The translations under genes and the position numbers were made by a program. DNA of 64,000 bases from NCBI RefSeq assembly GCF_016862975.1, contig NZ_BONZ01000087.1, positions 1 through 64,000 of the forward strand, in the 5' to 3' direction. The notes under the pieces were generated by a model, which ran no database searches, was not told the origin of the DNA, and was given only the letters and a program-made list of their open reading frames with translations. The stretch comes from Rugosimonospora africana (GTDB lineage: Bacteria; Actinomycetota; Actinomycetes; Mycobacteriales; Micromonosporaceae). Below, in pieces: positions 1 to 9,407 of this stretch; the first letter of the stretch is position 1, and the number at the start of each line of letters is the position of its first letter.

Positions 1-7
1 TTCTTCC

Positions 8-42
8 TTTCAGGGGGCACCTCATTGAGGTGCCCCCTGAAA
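8..42. terminator. Perfect inverted repeat, probable bidirectional terminator
   Basis: Two perfectly complementary 17-nt arms (8-24 and 26-42) enclose a single base. The element lies 51 bp beyond the stop of the minus-strand gene at 93-713 and could also serve a gene left of the window. There is no long U-run, which is usual for actinobacterial terminators. Confidence 0.75.
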
Positions 43-92
43 CGTATTTGGACCGGGAAACAAAACCGGGAACCAAAATGCGGAATCGCGAA

Positions 93-713
93 TTACTTCC
101 GGTGCTCGACAGCCTCGCGGACCTGAACGATCAGCTGAGTCGACTCGTCCATGGACCGGTCCGGAAACAGCGCTACCGCCAGGCTCCCGTTGTCCGCCCA
201 GCCGCAAACCGTCATCGGTCCACCGTCGCCGTTGCTGGTCCCGCACCTCATGGTGCCGCCGAGCGGCCCCGCCGGTACGTCGTGCAGACCGGTGATCGAA
301 CCACTGCTGTCGTCGAGCAGTCCCAGCGCGCTTCCCAGCTCTTTGTCCGGCGAGCTGATGCTGCCCGTACCGCCGAACAGCAGAACGACCCGGTCCTTGT
401 TCGCCGGATCGCTGTAGACCGCTCCGGTCGTGGACCTGAGCGCGAGGTCGGCGCCGAGCGCGTCACGGAGATAGTCCGCGGTCTGGGCCGCGTCGGCAGC
501 GGTGTCGTGCCGCAGGGTTCCGATGGTTGCCGGCGTGCTCAACGTGCTGCCGGTGTGGTGCCGCCGCCAGTCGACGACGCCGAGCGTGGCCACAGCCGCG
601 ACGAAGACGGCACCGACGGTACCGACAGTGATCCATCGGCGGCGGTGCGACGGTCGCGTGGATTCCTGCGCCTCGTCCTCGTAGACGGGTTCCAGGAGTG
701 GTAGGTCGGACAC
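93..713 (-). CDS. Single-pass membrane protein of unknown function
   Basis: Predicted protein of 206 residues. I do not recognise a family. The N-terminus is acidic and polar, followed by an Arg-rich stretch and one hydrophobic segment at about residues 28-46. The remaining ~150 residues would lie outside the membrane and carry two Cys residues (MRCG and TVCGW contexts) that could form a disulfide. The GTG start at 713 is chosen over an upstream in-frame ATG because GGGAG stands 5 nt before it, and because the longer form would overlap valS and its promoter. It is divergent from valS, with about 60 bp between the starts. Nothing nearby suggests a specific role. Confidence 0.7.
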   Translation of the reverse strand: MSDLPLLEPVYEDEAQESTRPSHRRRWITVGTVGAVFVAAVATLGVVDWRRHHTGSTLSTPATIGTLRHDTAADAAQTADYLRDALGADLALRSTTGAVYSDPANKDRVVLLFGGTGSISSPDKELGSALGLLDDSSGSITGLHDVPAGPLGGTMRCGTSNGDGGPMTVCGWADNGSLAVALFPDRSMDESTQLIVQVREAVEHRK

Positions 714-760
714 TCGTGCTCCCTTGGACTGGTCGGTCGGAGCATAACAACGGGCGCCCG

Positions 761-766
761 TAAACT
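761..766 (+). promoter_or_regulatory. -10 box (TAAACT) of leaderless valS
   Basis: TAAACT ends 6 nt before the valS GTG, so transcription should start at or next to the start codon. No Shine-Dalgarno is present. No clear -35 hexamer was seen. Confidence 0.55.
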
Positions 767-772
767 CGGTGC

Positions 773-3478
773 GTGACGACAAGACGGCAACCCTCGGGTG
801 AGACCCCACGCTCGGGCGACCACGCCTCAGCAAGCACGGATCTGCCCGCCCAGTACCAGCCTGGGGCGGTCGAGCAGTCGCGGTACGAGCGCTGGGTGTC
901 GGCCGGCTATTTCAAGGCCGACCCGACCAGCGACCGGCCGCCCTTTTCGATCGTGATCCCGCCGCCGAACGTGACCGGGTCCCTGCACATTGGCCACGCG
1001 CTGGACCACACGATCCAGGACGCCCTGGTGCGCCGGCGGCGGATGCAGGGCTACGAGACCCTGTGGCTGCCCGGTATGGACCACGCCGGGATCGCCACGC
1101 AGAACGTGGTCGAGCGCCAGCTCGCCGGCCAGGGTCTCAGCCGGCACGACCTGGGCCGCGACGCGTTCGTCGAGAAGGTCTGGGAGTGGAAGAACACGTC
1201 GGGCGGCTCGATCCTGGGCCAGATGCGCCGCCTGGGCGACTCGGTCGACTGGTCGCGCGAGCGGTTCACCATGGACGAGGGCCTGTCCCGTGCGGTACAG
1301 ACGATCTTCAAGCGGCTGTACGACAATGGGTTGATCTACCGCGCCGAGCGGATCATCAACTGGTGCCCCCGCTGCCTCACCGCCCTGTCCGACATCGAGG
1401 TCGAGCACACCGAGGACGAGGGTGAGCTGGTCTCCATCCGGTACAGCGACGACATCGTGGTCGCGACCACCCGGGCCGAGACGATGCTCGGCGACACCGC
1501 GGTCGCGGTACACCCGGACGACGAGCGCTACCGCCACCTGGTCGGCACCGAGGTGACCCTGCCGCTGACCGGCCGCCGCATCCCGGTGGTCGCCGATGCG
1601 CACGTGGATCCGTCGTTCGGGACCGGTGCGGTGAAGGTGACCCCGGCGCACGACCCCAACGACTTCGAGATCGGCCAGCGGCACGGCCTGCCCAGCATCA
1701 CGATGATGGACGAGCGCGGTGTGATCACCACACACGGACCGTTCGAGGGGCTGGACCGGTTCGAGGCCCGGCCGGCGGTCGTCGAGGCGCTGCGCGAGGA
1801 GGGCCGGATCGTCGCCGAGCGGCGCCCGTACCTGCACTCGGTCGGGCACTGTTCGCGCTGCGGCACCACCGTCGAGCCGAGGCTGTCGCTGCAGTGGTTC
1901 GTCAACACCGGCCCGCTGGCCAAGGCGGCCGGCGACGCGGTGCGCGACGGCCGGGTGCGGTTCGAGCCGGCCGAGCTGTCCAAGCGGTACTTCGGCTGGG
2001 TCGACAACATGCACGACTGGTGCATCTCCCGGCAGCTGTGGTGGGGCCACCGGATCCCGGTCTGGTACGGGCCGGCCGGCGAAGTGGTCTGCGTGGGCCC
2101 GGACGAGGACGCGCCGACCGGCGAGGGTTGGCGGCAGGACGAGGACGTGCTGGACACCTGGTTCTCCTCGGCGCTGTGGCCGTTCTCCACGTTGGGGTGG
2201 CCGGCCGACACTCCGGAGCTGCACCGCTTCTACCCGACCAGCGTGCTGGTCACCGGGTACGACATCCTGTTCTTCTGGGTGGCCCGGATGATGATGTTCG
2301 GCCTGTACGCGATGGAGGGCCGCCAGCCCTTCGACGTGGTCGCGCTGCACGGCATGGTTCGCGACCAGTACGGCAAGAAGATGTCGAAGTCCTTCGGCAA
2401 CGTGGTCGACCCGCTGGACTGGATCGAGCGGTTCGGTGCCGATGCGACCCGGTTCACGCTGGCCCGGGGCGCCAACCCGGGCGCGGATGTGCCGGTGTCG
2501 GAGGAGTGGACCCAGGGTTCCCGCAACTTCTGCAACAAGCTGTGGAACGCCACCCGCTTCGCGTTGATGAACGGCGCGCGTACCGACGGGCCGTTGCCCC
2601 CGGCCGAACGGCTGTCCACCGTGGACCGCTGGATCCTGTCCCGGCTCCAGCACATGGTGCAGGAGGTCGACGAGCAGTTCGAGCGGTACGAGTTCGGCAA
2701 GATCTGTGACACGCTCTACCACTTCGCGTGGGACGACGTGTGCGACTGGTACGTCGAGCTGACCAAGCCGGTCATCGGTACCGACCAGAACACCCAGCGG
2801 GTGCTCGGGCACGTGCTGGACCAGGTACTGCGGCTGCTGCACCCGATCATCCCGTTCGTCACCGAGGAGTTGTGGCTCGCGCTGAACGGGATCACCGACG
2901 AGGCGGCCGGTGACCGGTCGGGCGGACCGGAGTCCATCGTGATCGCCGAGTGGCCCACGCCGGACAAGTCCTACGTCGACGACGCCGCCGAGGTGGAGAT
3001 CGCCGGCCTGCAGAAGGTGGTCACCGAGGTCCGCCGGTTCCGGTCCGACCAGGGACTCAAGCCGGGGCAGCGGGTCGCCGCCCGGCTGTCAGGCCTGCCG
3101 GCCCTCGGCCTGGCTCCGCACGAGTCGCTGATCCGCGCGCTGGTCCGGCTCGATGAGGACGGTGCCGACTTCACCGCGTCCGCGACGTTGCCGATCACCG
3201 GCGGCGTCACGGTGGAGTTGGACACCCGGGGCGCGATCGACGTCGCCGCCGAGCGGGCCCGGCTGGAGAAGGATCGCGCGGCGGCCGAGAAGGAACGCGC
3301 CGGAGCCGAGGCGAAGCTCGGCAACGCGGAGTTCCTCGCGAAGGCGCCGGAGCAGGTGGTTGCCAAGATCAAAGGTCGGCTCGCGGCAGCCGAGGCGGAG
3401 CTGGCGCGGACCAATGCCGCGCTGGTGGCTCTCGGCGGTACGGGCGTGACGACCGAACAACCGGGGGTGCAGTCATGA
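773..3478 (+). CDS. valS: Valyl-tRNA synthetase
   Basis: Cytoplasmic class I synthetase that charges tRNA-Val, 901 aa, a normal length. The ATP-binding HIGH motif is at residues 72-75 and the KMSKS loop (KKMSKSFGN) at about 536-540. The CP1 editing domain lies between them, followed by an anticodon-binding domain with WNATRF and a C-terminal coiled coil rich in Arg, Glu and Ala (about 825-875), the ValRS tRNA-binding arm. The GTG start at 773 fits a leaderless transcript. folC and the DUF4233 gene follow on the same strand, the usual actinobacterial order. No T-box is visible upstream, unlike ileS in this window. Confidence 0.97.
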   Translation: MTTRRQPSGETPRSGDHASASTDLPAQYQPGAVEQSRYERWVSAGYFKADPTSDRPPFSIVIPPPNVTGSLHIGHALDHTIQDALVRRRRMQGYETLWLPGMDHAGIATQNVVERQLAGQGLSRHDLGRDAFVEKVWEWKNTSGGSILGQMRRLGDSVDWSRERFTMDEGLSRAVQTIFKRLYDNGLIYRAERIINWCPRCLTALSDIEVEHTEDEGELVSIRYSDDIVVATTRAETMLGDTAVAVHPDDERYRHLVGTEVTLPLTGRRIPVVADAHVDPSFGTGAVKVTPAHDPNDFEIGQRHGLPSITMMDERGVITTHGPFEGLDRFEARPAVVEALREEGRIVAERRPYLHSVGHCSRCGTTVEPRLSLQWFVNTGPLAKAAGDAVRDGRVRFEPAELSKRYFGWVDNMHDWCISRQLWWGHRIPVWYGPAGEVVCVGPDEDAPTGEGWRQDEDVLDTWFSSALWPFSTLGWPADTPELHRFYPTSVLVTGYDILFFWVARMMMFGLYAMEGRQPFDVVALHGMVRDQYGKKMSKSFGNVVDPLDWIERFGADATRFTLARGANPGADVPVSEEWTQGSRNFCNKLWNATRFALMNGARTDGPLPPAERLSTVDRWILSRLQHMVQEVDEQFERYEFGKICDTLYHFAWDDVCDWYVELTKPVIGTDQNTQRVLGHVLDQVLRLLHPIIPFVTEELWLALNGITDEAAGDRSGGPESIVIAEWPTPDKSYVDDAAEVEIAGLQKVVTEVRRFRSDQGLKPGQRVAARLSGLPALGLAPHESLIRALVRLDEDGADFTASATLPITGGVTVELDTRGAIDVAAERARLEKDRAAAEKERAGAEAKLGNAEFLAKAPEQVVAKIKGRLAAAEAELARTNAALVALGGTGVTTEQPGVQS

Positions 3479-3591
3479 CGGCGGGTACCGCTTTTCCGGG
3501 TGGTACCGGGTGAGCGAGCGACAGATAGGTGAGCGCGGCAAAGCCGCTCCCCCCGTGAGGATCAGGAATCAAAGTTGCAGCGCGTTCGTGC

Positions 3592-3630
3592 CTCATGCCG
3601 GACCGCAGCGAAGCGAGGATCCGGCATGAG
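3592..3630 (+). promoter_or_regulatory. 11-bp inverted repeat enclosing the folC Shine-Dalgarno and start codon
   Basis: CTCATGCCGGA (3592-3602) is perfectly complementary to 3620-3630, which contains the folC ATG (3626). The GAGGA ribosome-binding site (about 3615-3619) lies in the loop. In RNA this would fold into a hairpin with the start codon in its stem, so it may lower folC translation. Function is inferred only from position. Confidence 0.5.
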
Positions 3631-4954
3631 CGAGGAGTTCGACCGGGTCAACGCCGAGCTGGAGGCGCGCGGATTCGCCCGGATGGTTTTCGACCTGGGT
3701 CGCATCGAGTCGCTGCTGGACCTGCTCGGCAGCCCGCAGCGCGCGTACCCGTCGATCCACATCACGGGTACGAACGGCAAGACCTCCACCGCTCGGATGA
3801 TCGATTCGCTGCTGCGTGCCCACGGGCTGCGGACCGGCCGGTATACGAGCCCGCACCTGGAGACGGTGCGGGAGCGGATCACGATCGAGGGTCAGTCGAT
3901 CGACGAGGGGCGCTTCGTCGAGGTATACCGCGAGGTCCAGCCGCTCGCCGAACTGGTCGACGCGAAGGTCGGCGAGCAGCTGACCTACTTCGACATGACG
4001 ACGTCCATGGCGTTCGCGGCGTTCGCCGACGCGCCGGTCGACGTGGCCGTCGTCGAGGTGGGGCTGGGCGGCGTGGACGACTCGACGAACGTGCTGCAGG
4101 CGCAGACGTGCGTGATCACACCGATCGGCCTGGACCACACGGAATGGCTCGGCGACACGCTCGCCGACATCGCGACCGCCAAGTCCGGCATCATCTACCA
4201 GGGCGCCACGCTGATCCTGGCGGCTCAGGAAGAGGAGGCCGCGGAGCCGATCCTGGAGCGCTGCGTCGAGGTCGGCGCGACGGTGGCCCGGGAGGGCGCC
4301 CAGTTCGGCGTGCTGCGACGCGAACTCGCGGTCGGTGGCCAACTGCTCACGATCCAGGGGCTGGGCGGCATCTACGAGGACGTGTTCATTCCGCTGCACG
4401 GCGCGCACCAGGCGCAGAACGCGGCCGTGGCGCTGGCCGCCGTGGAGGCGTTCCTGGGCGCCGGTGCCGCCCGGGCACTGGACGGCGAGAACGTACGGGC
4501 CGGCTTCGCCGGTGCGACGTCGCCCGGCCGGCTGGAACGGGTACGGACCTCGCCGACCGTCTTGCTGGATGCCGCGCACAATCCGCACGGGATGGCGGCG
4601 ACGGTCTCCGCGCTGCAGGAGGAGTTCGCGTTCCGGCGGCTGGTCGCGGTCATCGCGATGGCGGCCGACAAGGACGTGGCGGGCGCGCTGGAGCTGCTGG
4701 AGCCGGTGGCGGACGCGATCGTGGTGACGCGCAACAGCTCGCCGAGGTCGATGCAGCCGGCACGGCTGGCCGAGCTGGCGACGGAGATCTTCGGCGAGGA
4801 CCGGGTGTACGTCGAGACCGAGTTGCCCGACGCGATCGAGGCGGCGGTGAACCTGGCCGAGGAGAACATCGACGCCGGCATCAGCGGGGTGGGTGTGCTC
4901 ATCACCGGTTCGATATTCACCGTGGCCGACGCGCGGAAGCTGCTGCGCCGATGA
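3626..4954 (+). CDS. folC: Bifunctional folylpolyglutamate / dihydrofolate synthase
   Basis: Adds glutamate to folates (and to dihydropteroate) using ATP; cytoplasmic, Mur-ligase fold, 442 aa. The P-loop reads GTNGKTS at residues 48-54. The conserved central HTEWLGDT and C-terminal DAAHNPHG motifs are present, the latter marking the glutamate-ligase domain. ATG 3626 is chosen because GAGGA stands at the right distance and the preceding in-frame ATG (3575) has no ribosome-binding site. It lies 147 bp after valS. Its stop overlaps the next start as ATGA, so the two are probably translationally coupled. The start codon lies in an 11-bp inverted repeat. Confidence 0.95.
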   Translation: MSEEFDRVNAELEARGFARMVFDLGRIESLLDLLGSPQRAYPSIHITGTNGKTSTARMIDSLLRAHGLRTGRYTSPHLETVRERITIEGQSIDEGRFVEVYREVQPLAELVDAKVGEQLTYFDMTTSMAFAAFADAPVDVAVVEVGLGGVDDSTNVLQAQTCVITPIGLDHTEWLGDTLADIATAKSGIIYQGATLILAAQEEEAAEPILERCVEVGATVAREGAQFGVLRRELAVGGQLLTIQGLGGIYEDVFIPLHGAHQAQNAAVALAAVEAFLGAGAARALDGENVRAGFAGATSPGRLERVRTSPTVLLDAAHNPHGMAATVSALQEEFAFRRLVAVIAMAADKDVAGALELLEPVADAIVVTRNSSPRSMQPARLAELATEIFGEDRVYVETELPDAIEAAVNLAEENIDAGISGVGVLITGSIFTVADARKLLRR

Positions 4955-5484
4955 CCGCGCCAGGCGACGAGACCGGCAAGCCGGCCGACCCGCGCCGGGC
5001 CAGCGCTCAGCAGGCCGACCCGCAGCCGGGCGGCGCGCAGCCGGCCGACGTGCAGCGGACCAACGCTCAGGAGATCGACGGACAGCCGGCCGACGGGCAG
5101 CCGGCCGAGGCTCAGCAGGTCGACGGGTCGGACGGTGAGGGCCCCCGGTCGGGGCTGCGCAATCCGGCCGGGGCGGTACGCGGCGTCGGTGCCGGGACGC
5201 TGGTGCTGGAAGCGATCGTCCTGCTGCTCGCGATCGTGCCGCTGACCAAGCTCGGCGGGGTGCACTCGCCCGGCGCCGCCATCGGTGCGGTCCTCGGCCT
5301 GGTGGTGCTGTGCGTCGTACTGGCTGGGCTGCTGAGGCACCGCTGGGCGTGGTACGCCGGCATCGTCCTGCAGGTCGCGTTGTTCGCCTGCGGGCTGTTC
5401 CACATCGCGTTGGCCGTGCTCGGAGTGCTGTTCGGCGCGGTGTGGGGGTACGTGCTCTACGTGCGCCGCAGCGTCACCGGATAG
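4951..5484 (+). CDS. DUF4233 membrane protein with Ala/Gln/Pro-rich N-terminus
   Basis: 177 aa. Residues 1-65 are low-complexity (repeated AQQAD, GQPAD-like units) and probably disordered and cytoplasmic. The rest forms about four hydrophobic helices typical of DUF4233, a family that follows folC in actinobacteria and has no established function. The start ATG overlaps the folC stop by 4 nt. The last codons (VTG-stop) are part of a tandem 18-bp repeat that runs on past the gene, so repeat expansion has occurred across the gene end. Confidence 0.85.
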   Translation: MTAPGDETGKPADPRRASAQQADPQPGGAQPADVQRTNAQEIDGQPADGQPAEAQQVDGSDGEGPRSGLRNPAGAVRGVGAGTLVLEAIVLLLAIVPLTKLGGVHSPGAAIGAVLGLVVLCVVLAGLLRHRWAWYAGIVLQVALFACGLFHIALAVLGVLFGAVWGYVLYVRRSVTG

Positions 5485-5540
5485 GACGGCGTCACCGGAT
5501 AGGGCAGCGTCACCGGGTAAGGCAGCGTCACCGGGTGGGG
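5469..5540 (+). repeat. Four tandem copies of an 18-bp unit at a gene end
   Basis: Units start at 5469, 5487, 5505 and 5523 and share the core GCGTCACCGG. The first copy encodes the end of the DUF4233 protein and its stop. The others continue to 9 bp before the stop of the convergent VOC gene. Confidence 0.85.
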
Positions 5541-5548
5541 CGGGGCGG

Positions 5549-7627
5549 TTAGCGCAGGTCCCACCGGATCAGCGCGATGCCGTGCCCGTCCGGGTCGCGG
5601 AACGCCGCCGACCACAGCTCCAGCTGGTCGTACCGGCTGACCGCACGCGGCCGGTGGACGAACTCGATGCCGCGCGAGCGGAGATCCTCGTACGCGGCGT
5701 GGACGTCCGGCACCTCGAGCATCAGGTGTACCAGTCGCCGGTCGACCGGCTCCATGTCGACCACCCTGCGCAGCTCGATCCGGCAGTCGCCGGACTCCAG
5801 GACGGCGCTGCCCAGCCCCATGTCGACCTGGATGAAGCCGAGCGTGTCGCGGTAGAAGGCCACCGAGCGGCCCAGGTGCGACACGAACAGCGTGACGCTC
5901 ACACCTCGCACGCCGTCGGGTTCCGGCTGTCCGGGCGGTGGCGTCACGGCCAGGTACGCGTCGGATATCTCGCCGTCCTCGGCGAGGTCGCCGACGACCG
6001 ATGAGCGCGGCATGGCCGGTACCGCCGGCTCGGCCGACAGCACGTGCTCGACCCGCAGCGACCCCCCGCGCCTGCCCGGCGGGGCGGTGGTCGTGGCCGA
6101 CGCGGCCGGCTCCTTCACCGGCCGGTCCTCCACGGTGCGCGCCGCGCTCGACGCGGCGCCGGCCGCCGCGGCCGGACTCGCGTCCGCAACGGAGGTCGGG
6201 GCGGTGTCTGCGGCCGGACCGGCGTCCGGTGCGGCGGGCCGGGTGGGGCTCGCGGTGGTCGGGGAGGATGCCGTCGCGGTACCGGCGGCCGGGCCGAGGT
6301 CGGTCAGGTCGGTCGGATCGGGTACCAGGATGGTGTCGGTCGCCCGGGTCGGGTCGGTGACCGGCGGCGGTTCGGCGGTCATCACCGCACCCTGGCCGGG
6401 TGATTCGATCATTTCGTCACGGACCGGCCGGCGCGGGCGGGGGGACGGGCGGCGCCGGACGGGCCGCCGTACCGGCTCGTCGGGGCGCCCGGTGGGCGGC
6501 GGGTTTCCGGCAGGTGGCCGTATCCCCGCGGACTCGGCCACCCCAGCGGACTCACGGACGCCGGAGGATTCCCGGATGCCCGGGGATTCCCGGATGCCCG
6601 GTGATTCCTGGATGCCCGGGGACTCCTGTGGGCCCGTGGACTCCGGCGGGGCCGGGGGTTCCCGGTCGCCGGACGGCTTCACGTCACCGGCCGGCCAGAG
6701 CGCGTCGACCAGCGGGGCGTCGATCGGCGGGCCGTCGTCCGCCGGGCCGCTGCCGGTCGGTTCGTCGGCCGGTCGCCGGGCGGCCGGAACGTCCTTGACC
6801 GGAAAGTCGTTGACCAGAACCGGGTCGGCCAGACCTCCGCGGCCGGAGACCTCGCCGCCCGGGACTCTCTCGCCGGGAACCCCGCCGCCGAGAATGTCGT
6901 CACCGAGAACGTCGTCGCCCGGGATCTCGTCGTCCGGCGGCAGTGCCTCGTCGGGGTCGGGAAACACCAGGTCGGGGATCGCGTCCAGGTCGTCGTCCGC
7001 CGACGAGACCCGGAACACCGTCGGGTCCATCAGGTCCAGCTCGATCACCCGGCTCGCCGGGTCGACGCTGGGCATCGGCTCCTGCTCCGGGTCCTCCTGG
7101 TAGTCCTCGTCGAGCAGGTCGCCGAGGTAGGCGTCCTCGACCGGGGTCTCCTCGGTGGCCTCCTCGCCGAGCAGGCCGTCGGCGACATCGGCGTGGGAGC
7201 GGACGTTGTCCCACAGCACGCGTACCCGTCGCCGGTCGCCGATGGCCACCAGGATCGGCAGCGTGCTGCCCTCGTGCGGCCACTTCGACACGGGTACGCC
7301 GGTCTCGCGGATCTTCACGGCCACGTCGTCGGTACCGGGTGCGTGCACGATCAACTGCATCGTGCACCGCCCGTACAGGGCCGACGCCGGCGGAGGCGAG
7401 CAGCTCTGAACGTTGGCGGTACCGGGCACGTACGCGAACTCGCGGCTGTTGAGCGCGGAGACGACGTACAGCCCTATGCCGGCGGCCAGTACGGCAAGTC
7501 CCAGCGCCGCCATCACCCAGCTGCTGGCTCCGGCGCTGGCGCAGATCATGAAGACCGCCAGCACCCCCAGCACGACCGAGACAACGGTGCGACTGGTGGA
7601 CACCGTCCAACGGCGGGTGCTCGGCAC
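5549..7627 (-). CDS. Membrane-anchored protein with C-terminal VOC (glyoxalase-like) domain
   Basis: 692 aa, three parts. Residues about 13-62 hold two hydrophobic helices near the N-terminus, followed by a globular region (to about 180) with three Cys residues. Residues about 180-560 are acidic and Pro/Ala/Thr-rich and probably disordered, including six-residue ESPGI[RQ]-type repeats near 326-367. Residues about 575-692 form a VOC-fold domain with the usual [21 protein letters not shown] start and an [14 protein letters not shown] end, the pattern of glyoxalase, dioxygenase and bleomycin-binding proteins. The substrate cannot be told. The GTG start has GGGAGG 7 nt upstream. A membrane anchor plus long linker on a VOC domain is unusual; frame integrity over 2 kb supports a real fusion. 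Confidence 0.75.
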   Translation of the reverse strand: MPSTRRWTVSTSRTVVSVVLGVLAVFMICASAGASSWVMAALGLAVLAAGIGLYVVSALNSREFAYVPGTANVQSCSPPPASALYGRCTMQLIVHAPGTDDVAVKIRETGVPVSKWPHEGSTLPILVAIGDRRRVRVLWDNVRSHADVADGLLGEEATEETPVEDAYLGDLLDEDYQEDPEQEPMPSVDPASRVIELDLMDPTVFRVSSADDDLDAIPDLVFPDPDEALPPDDEIPGDDVLGDDILGGGVPGERVPGGEVSGRGGLADPVLVNDFPVKDVPAARRPADEPTGSGPADDGPPIDAPLVDALWPAGDVKPSGDREPPAPPESTGPQESPGIQESPGIRESPGIRESSGVRESAGVAESAGIRPPAGNPPPTGRPDEPVRRPVRRRPSPRPRRPVRDEMIESPGQGAVMTAEPPPVTDPTRATDTILVPDPTDLTDLGPAAGTATASSPTTASPTRPAAPDAGPAADTAPTSVADASPAAAAGAASSAARTVEDRPVKEPAASATTTAPPGRRGGSLRVEHVLSAEPAVPAMPRSSVVGDLAEDGEISDAYLAVTPPPGQPEPDGVRGVSVTLFVSHLGRSVAFYRDTLGFIQVDMGLGSAVLESGDCRIELRRVVDMEPVDRRLVHLMLEVPDVHAAYEDLRSRGIEFVHRPRAVSRYDQLELWSAAFRDPDGHGIALIRWDLR

Positions 7628-7733
7628 GCGGAACCTCCCGGGTGTTTTGCCAGGCTAATTCGCCAGGCTAAGCGGCTTTGGTCGGACGCGAAAGGCCCAA
7701 TCGGGACACGCTGGGTATGAACCTTCGCCCGGC

Positions 7734-7783
7734 GACTGGTCCGGGTCGACGCGCGGCGCCGGGCCTGCCGAGCTAGACCGGCC
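7734..7783 (+). repeat. Dispersed 50-bp palindromic repeat, copy A1
   Basis: Starts GACTGGTC and ends AGACCGGCC. It aligns along its length with copies A2 and C on this strand, and with the reverse complements of B and D. It lies upstream of ndk. Confidence 0.7.
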
Positions 7784-7785
7784 GT

Positions 7786-7836
7786 GACCAGTCCCGGGTC
7801 GTCGCGCGGCGCCAGACACGCCGAGCCCGACCAGTC
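7786..7836 (+). repeat. Dispersed 50-bp palindromic repeat, copy A2
   Basis: Second copy, directly beside A1, ending GACCAGTC. The rest of the 7628-7941 gap holds only the ndk promoter (TAGGCT at 7912-7917) and ribosome-binding site. Confidence 0.75.
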
Positions 7837-7941
7837 GGCAACCCGTCGATCGCGGCAGCGGCCGCGCCGGGCATCTGCCGGACCGGCGGCGTCCGGGCCA
7901 CCGGAGCCGGTTAGGCTCACCGTGAGGCGAAGGAGGCCAAC

Positions 7942-8355
7942 GTGTCCGAGCGCACGCTCGTATTGATCAAGCCAGACGCGGTACGCCGTGGGCTGGTCGG
8001 TGAGATCACCGGCCGGCTGGAGCGCAAGGGACTGGCGATCGAGGCGCTGGTGTTGCGCACCATGGATGCCGAACTGGCCGATCAGCACTATGCCGAGCAC
8101 GTGGACAAGGCGTTCTACCCGCCGCTGAAGGAGTTCATGACCAGCGGGCCGCTGGTCGCCGCGGTGTTCTCCGGGGACCAGGCGATCGACGTGGTACGGG
8201 CACTGGTCGGCAAGACCGACGGCCGGGCGGCGGCGGCCGGCACGATCCGAGGCGACTTCTCGCTGTCCAACCGGGAAAACCTGGTGCACGCCTCCGACTC
8301 GCCGGACAGCGCCAAGCGCGAGATCGCGCTCTGGTTCCCCGAGCTGTCCGTCTGA
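7942..8355 (+). CDS. ndk: Nucleoside diphosphate kinase
   Basis: Cytoplasmic enzyme that moves the gamma-phosphate of ATP onto other NDPs, 137 aa, standard length. The N-terminus ([13 protein letters not shown]) and the active-site region NLVHASDS, whose His takes the phosphate, are intact. The GTG start at 7942 is preceded by GAAGGAGG at good spacing. A likely -10 TAGGCT at 7912-7917 gives a short leader. Two palindromic repeats lie just upstream and a hairpin terminator directly follows the stop, so this is probably a single-gene transcript. Confidence 0.97.
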   Translation: MSERTLVLIKPDAVRRGLVGEITGRLERKGLAIEALVLRTMDAELADQHYAEHVDKAFYPPLKEFMTSGPLVAAVFSGDQAIDVVRALVGKTDGRAAAAGTIRGDFSLSNRENLVHASDSPDSAKREIALWFPELSV

Positions 8356-8387
8356 CCTTCGGGCGGCCCGACCGGGCGGCCCGAAGG
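8356..8387 (+). terminator. Terminator hairpin after ndk
   Basis: Arms CCTTCGGGC (8356-8364) and its exact complement (8379-8387) begin immediately after the ndk stop. The remaining bases to 8529 hold short GC-rich direct repeats (CTCGGCTC...GCCGA) and no gene. Confidence 0.7.
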
Positions 8388-8529
8388 AGCCGCCCGGCGC
8401 GGCCTCGGCTCCGCCGACGCTCTCGGCTCGGCCGAACTCGCTGACGCCTCGGCTCTGCCGAGCTCGCCGACACCGTCGACCTGACCCGCCGGTTCGCCGG
8501 GTGGGTCAGCCGGGCGTCAGCCGGGTGGG

Positions 8530-9372
8530 TCAGCCGAACGACCGCAGCTTGTCCGGGTTCAGGATCACGTACACCCGGGCGATCTGGCCGTCCTCGATCG
8601 CGACGGCCAGGATCCGGCGGATTCCTCCCCGCCGGAAGGTCAGCGCGGGCAGTCCACCCAGTTCCAGCATCGTGATCTCCAGCGGCCACATCGGGCCGTA
8701 CCACCGGGTGAAGGCGCGGGCGACCCGGTCGCGTCCGTGGACCGGCTTGCGCGCCGCGTTCGCTTTCCCGCCCCCGTCGGTCCAGGCGACCACGTCGGCG
8801 CGCAGCAGTTCGGCCAGCCCGGCCAGGTCGCCGGCCTGCGCCGCGGCCATGAACCGGTGCAGCAGCTGCGCGTGCCGCTCGCGGTCGGTGGAGAACCGGG
8901 CGGTGCCGCCGATTCGCTCGCTCGCCCGGTGGTACAGCTGGCGGCAGTGCTCCGGGCTGCGCTCGATGATCTCCGCGATCTCGTCGTACGGGACGTCGAA
9001 CGCGGTACGCAGCACGTACACCGCGCGCTCCGGCGGGTTCAGCCGTTCCAGCAGGTGCAGGGTCGCGATCGACACCGAGTCGCGCTGTTCGACCGTGTCC
9101 AGGGGCCCCAGCACCGCCGGGTCGGCCACCACCGGCTCGGGCAGCCAGGGGCCGGCGTACGGCTCGGCGTTGCGCTGGCGCAGCCGGTCCAGCGCCAGCC
9201 GGCCGACGGTACGGGACAGGTAGCGCCTGGGCTCCCGTACCGCCGACCGGTCGGCGCCGGCCCACCGCAGGTACGCGTCCTGGATCACGTCCTCTGCGTC
9301 CCAGGCCGTGCCGAGCAGCCGGTACGCGAGCCCGAACAGCATCGGCCGGTGCGCCAGGAAGGGCCCGGCCAC
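8530..9372 (-). CDS. sigJ: SigJ-type ECF RNA polymerase sigma factor
   Basis: 280 aa. Sigma region 2 begins HRPMLFGLAYRLLGTAWDAEDV, with the typical DVIQDAYLRW helix, and region 4 contains VPYDEIAEIIERSPEHCRQLYHRA. A C-terminal SnoaL-like (NTF2-fold) domain, about residues 175-280, is the mark of the SigJ/ECF41-like group, where it tunes sigma activity in place of a separate anti-sigma factor. GTG 9372 is chosen because it gives the expected short lead before HRPML; upstream extension runs into the CMD gene. No good Shine-Dalgarno is seen, so translation may be coupled to the CMD gene 35 nt upstream. That pairing (CMD/AhpD-like gene plus ECF41-type sigma) is the classic arrangement. Confidence 0.88.
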   Translation of the reverse strand: MAGPFLAHRPMLFGLAYRLLGTAWDAEDVIQDAYLRWAGADRSAVREPRRYLSRTVGRLALDRLRQRNAEPYAGPWLPEPVVADPAVLGPLDTVEQRDSVSIATLHLLERLNPPERAVYVLRTAFDVPYDEIAEIIERSPEHCRQLYHRASERIGGTARFSTDRERHAQLLHRFMAAAQAGDLAGLAELLRADVVAWTDGGGKANAARKPVHGRDRVARAFTRWYGPMWPLEITMLELGGLPALTFRRGGIRRILAVAIEDGQIARVYVILNPDKLRSFG

Positions 9373-9407
9373 GTCCGGGGACGCGACCGGGTGACGGGGA
9401 CTGGCGG

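Noticed and set aside
723-742. GGACTGGTCGGTC upstream of valS as a further copy of the dispersed palindrome
   Set aside because: Only the eight-base end matches; the core and opposite end are missing.
827-2842. A 671-codon open frame antisense to valS (and similar long antisense frames over rne, ileS and pepN, e.g. 17174-19564 and 36336-39287)
   Set aside because: In DNA this GC-rich, the strand opposite a real gene often stays open. These frames show Arg/His/Val/Gly-dominated composition, no family motifs and no ribosome-binding sites, while the opposite strand encodes intact known proteins.
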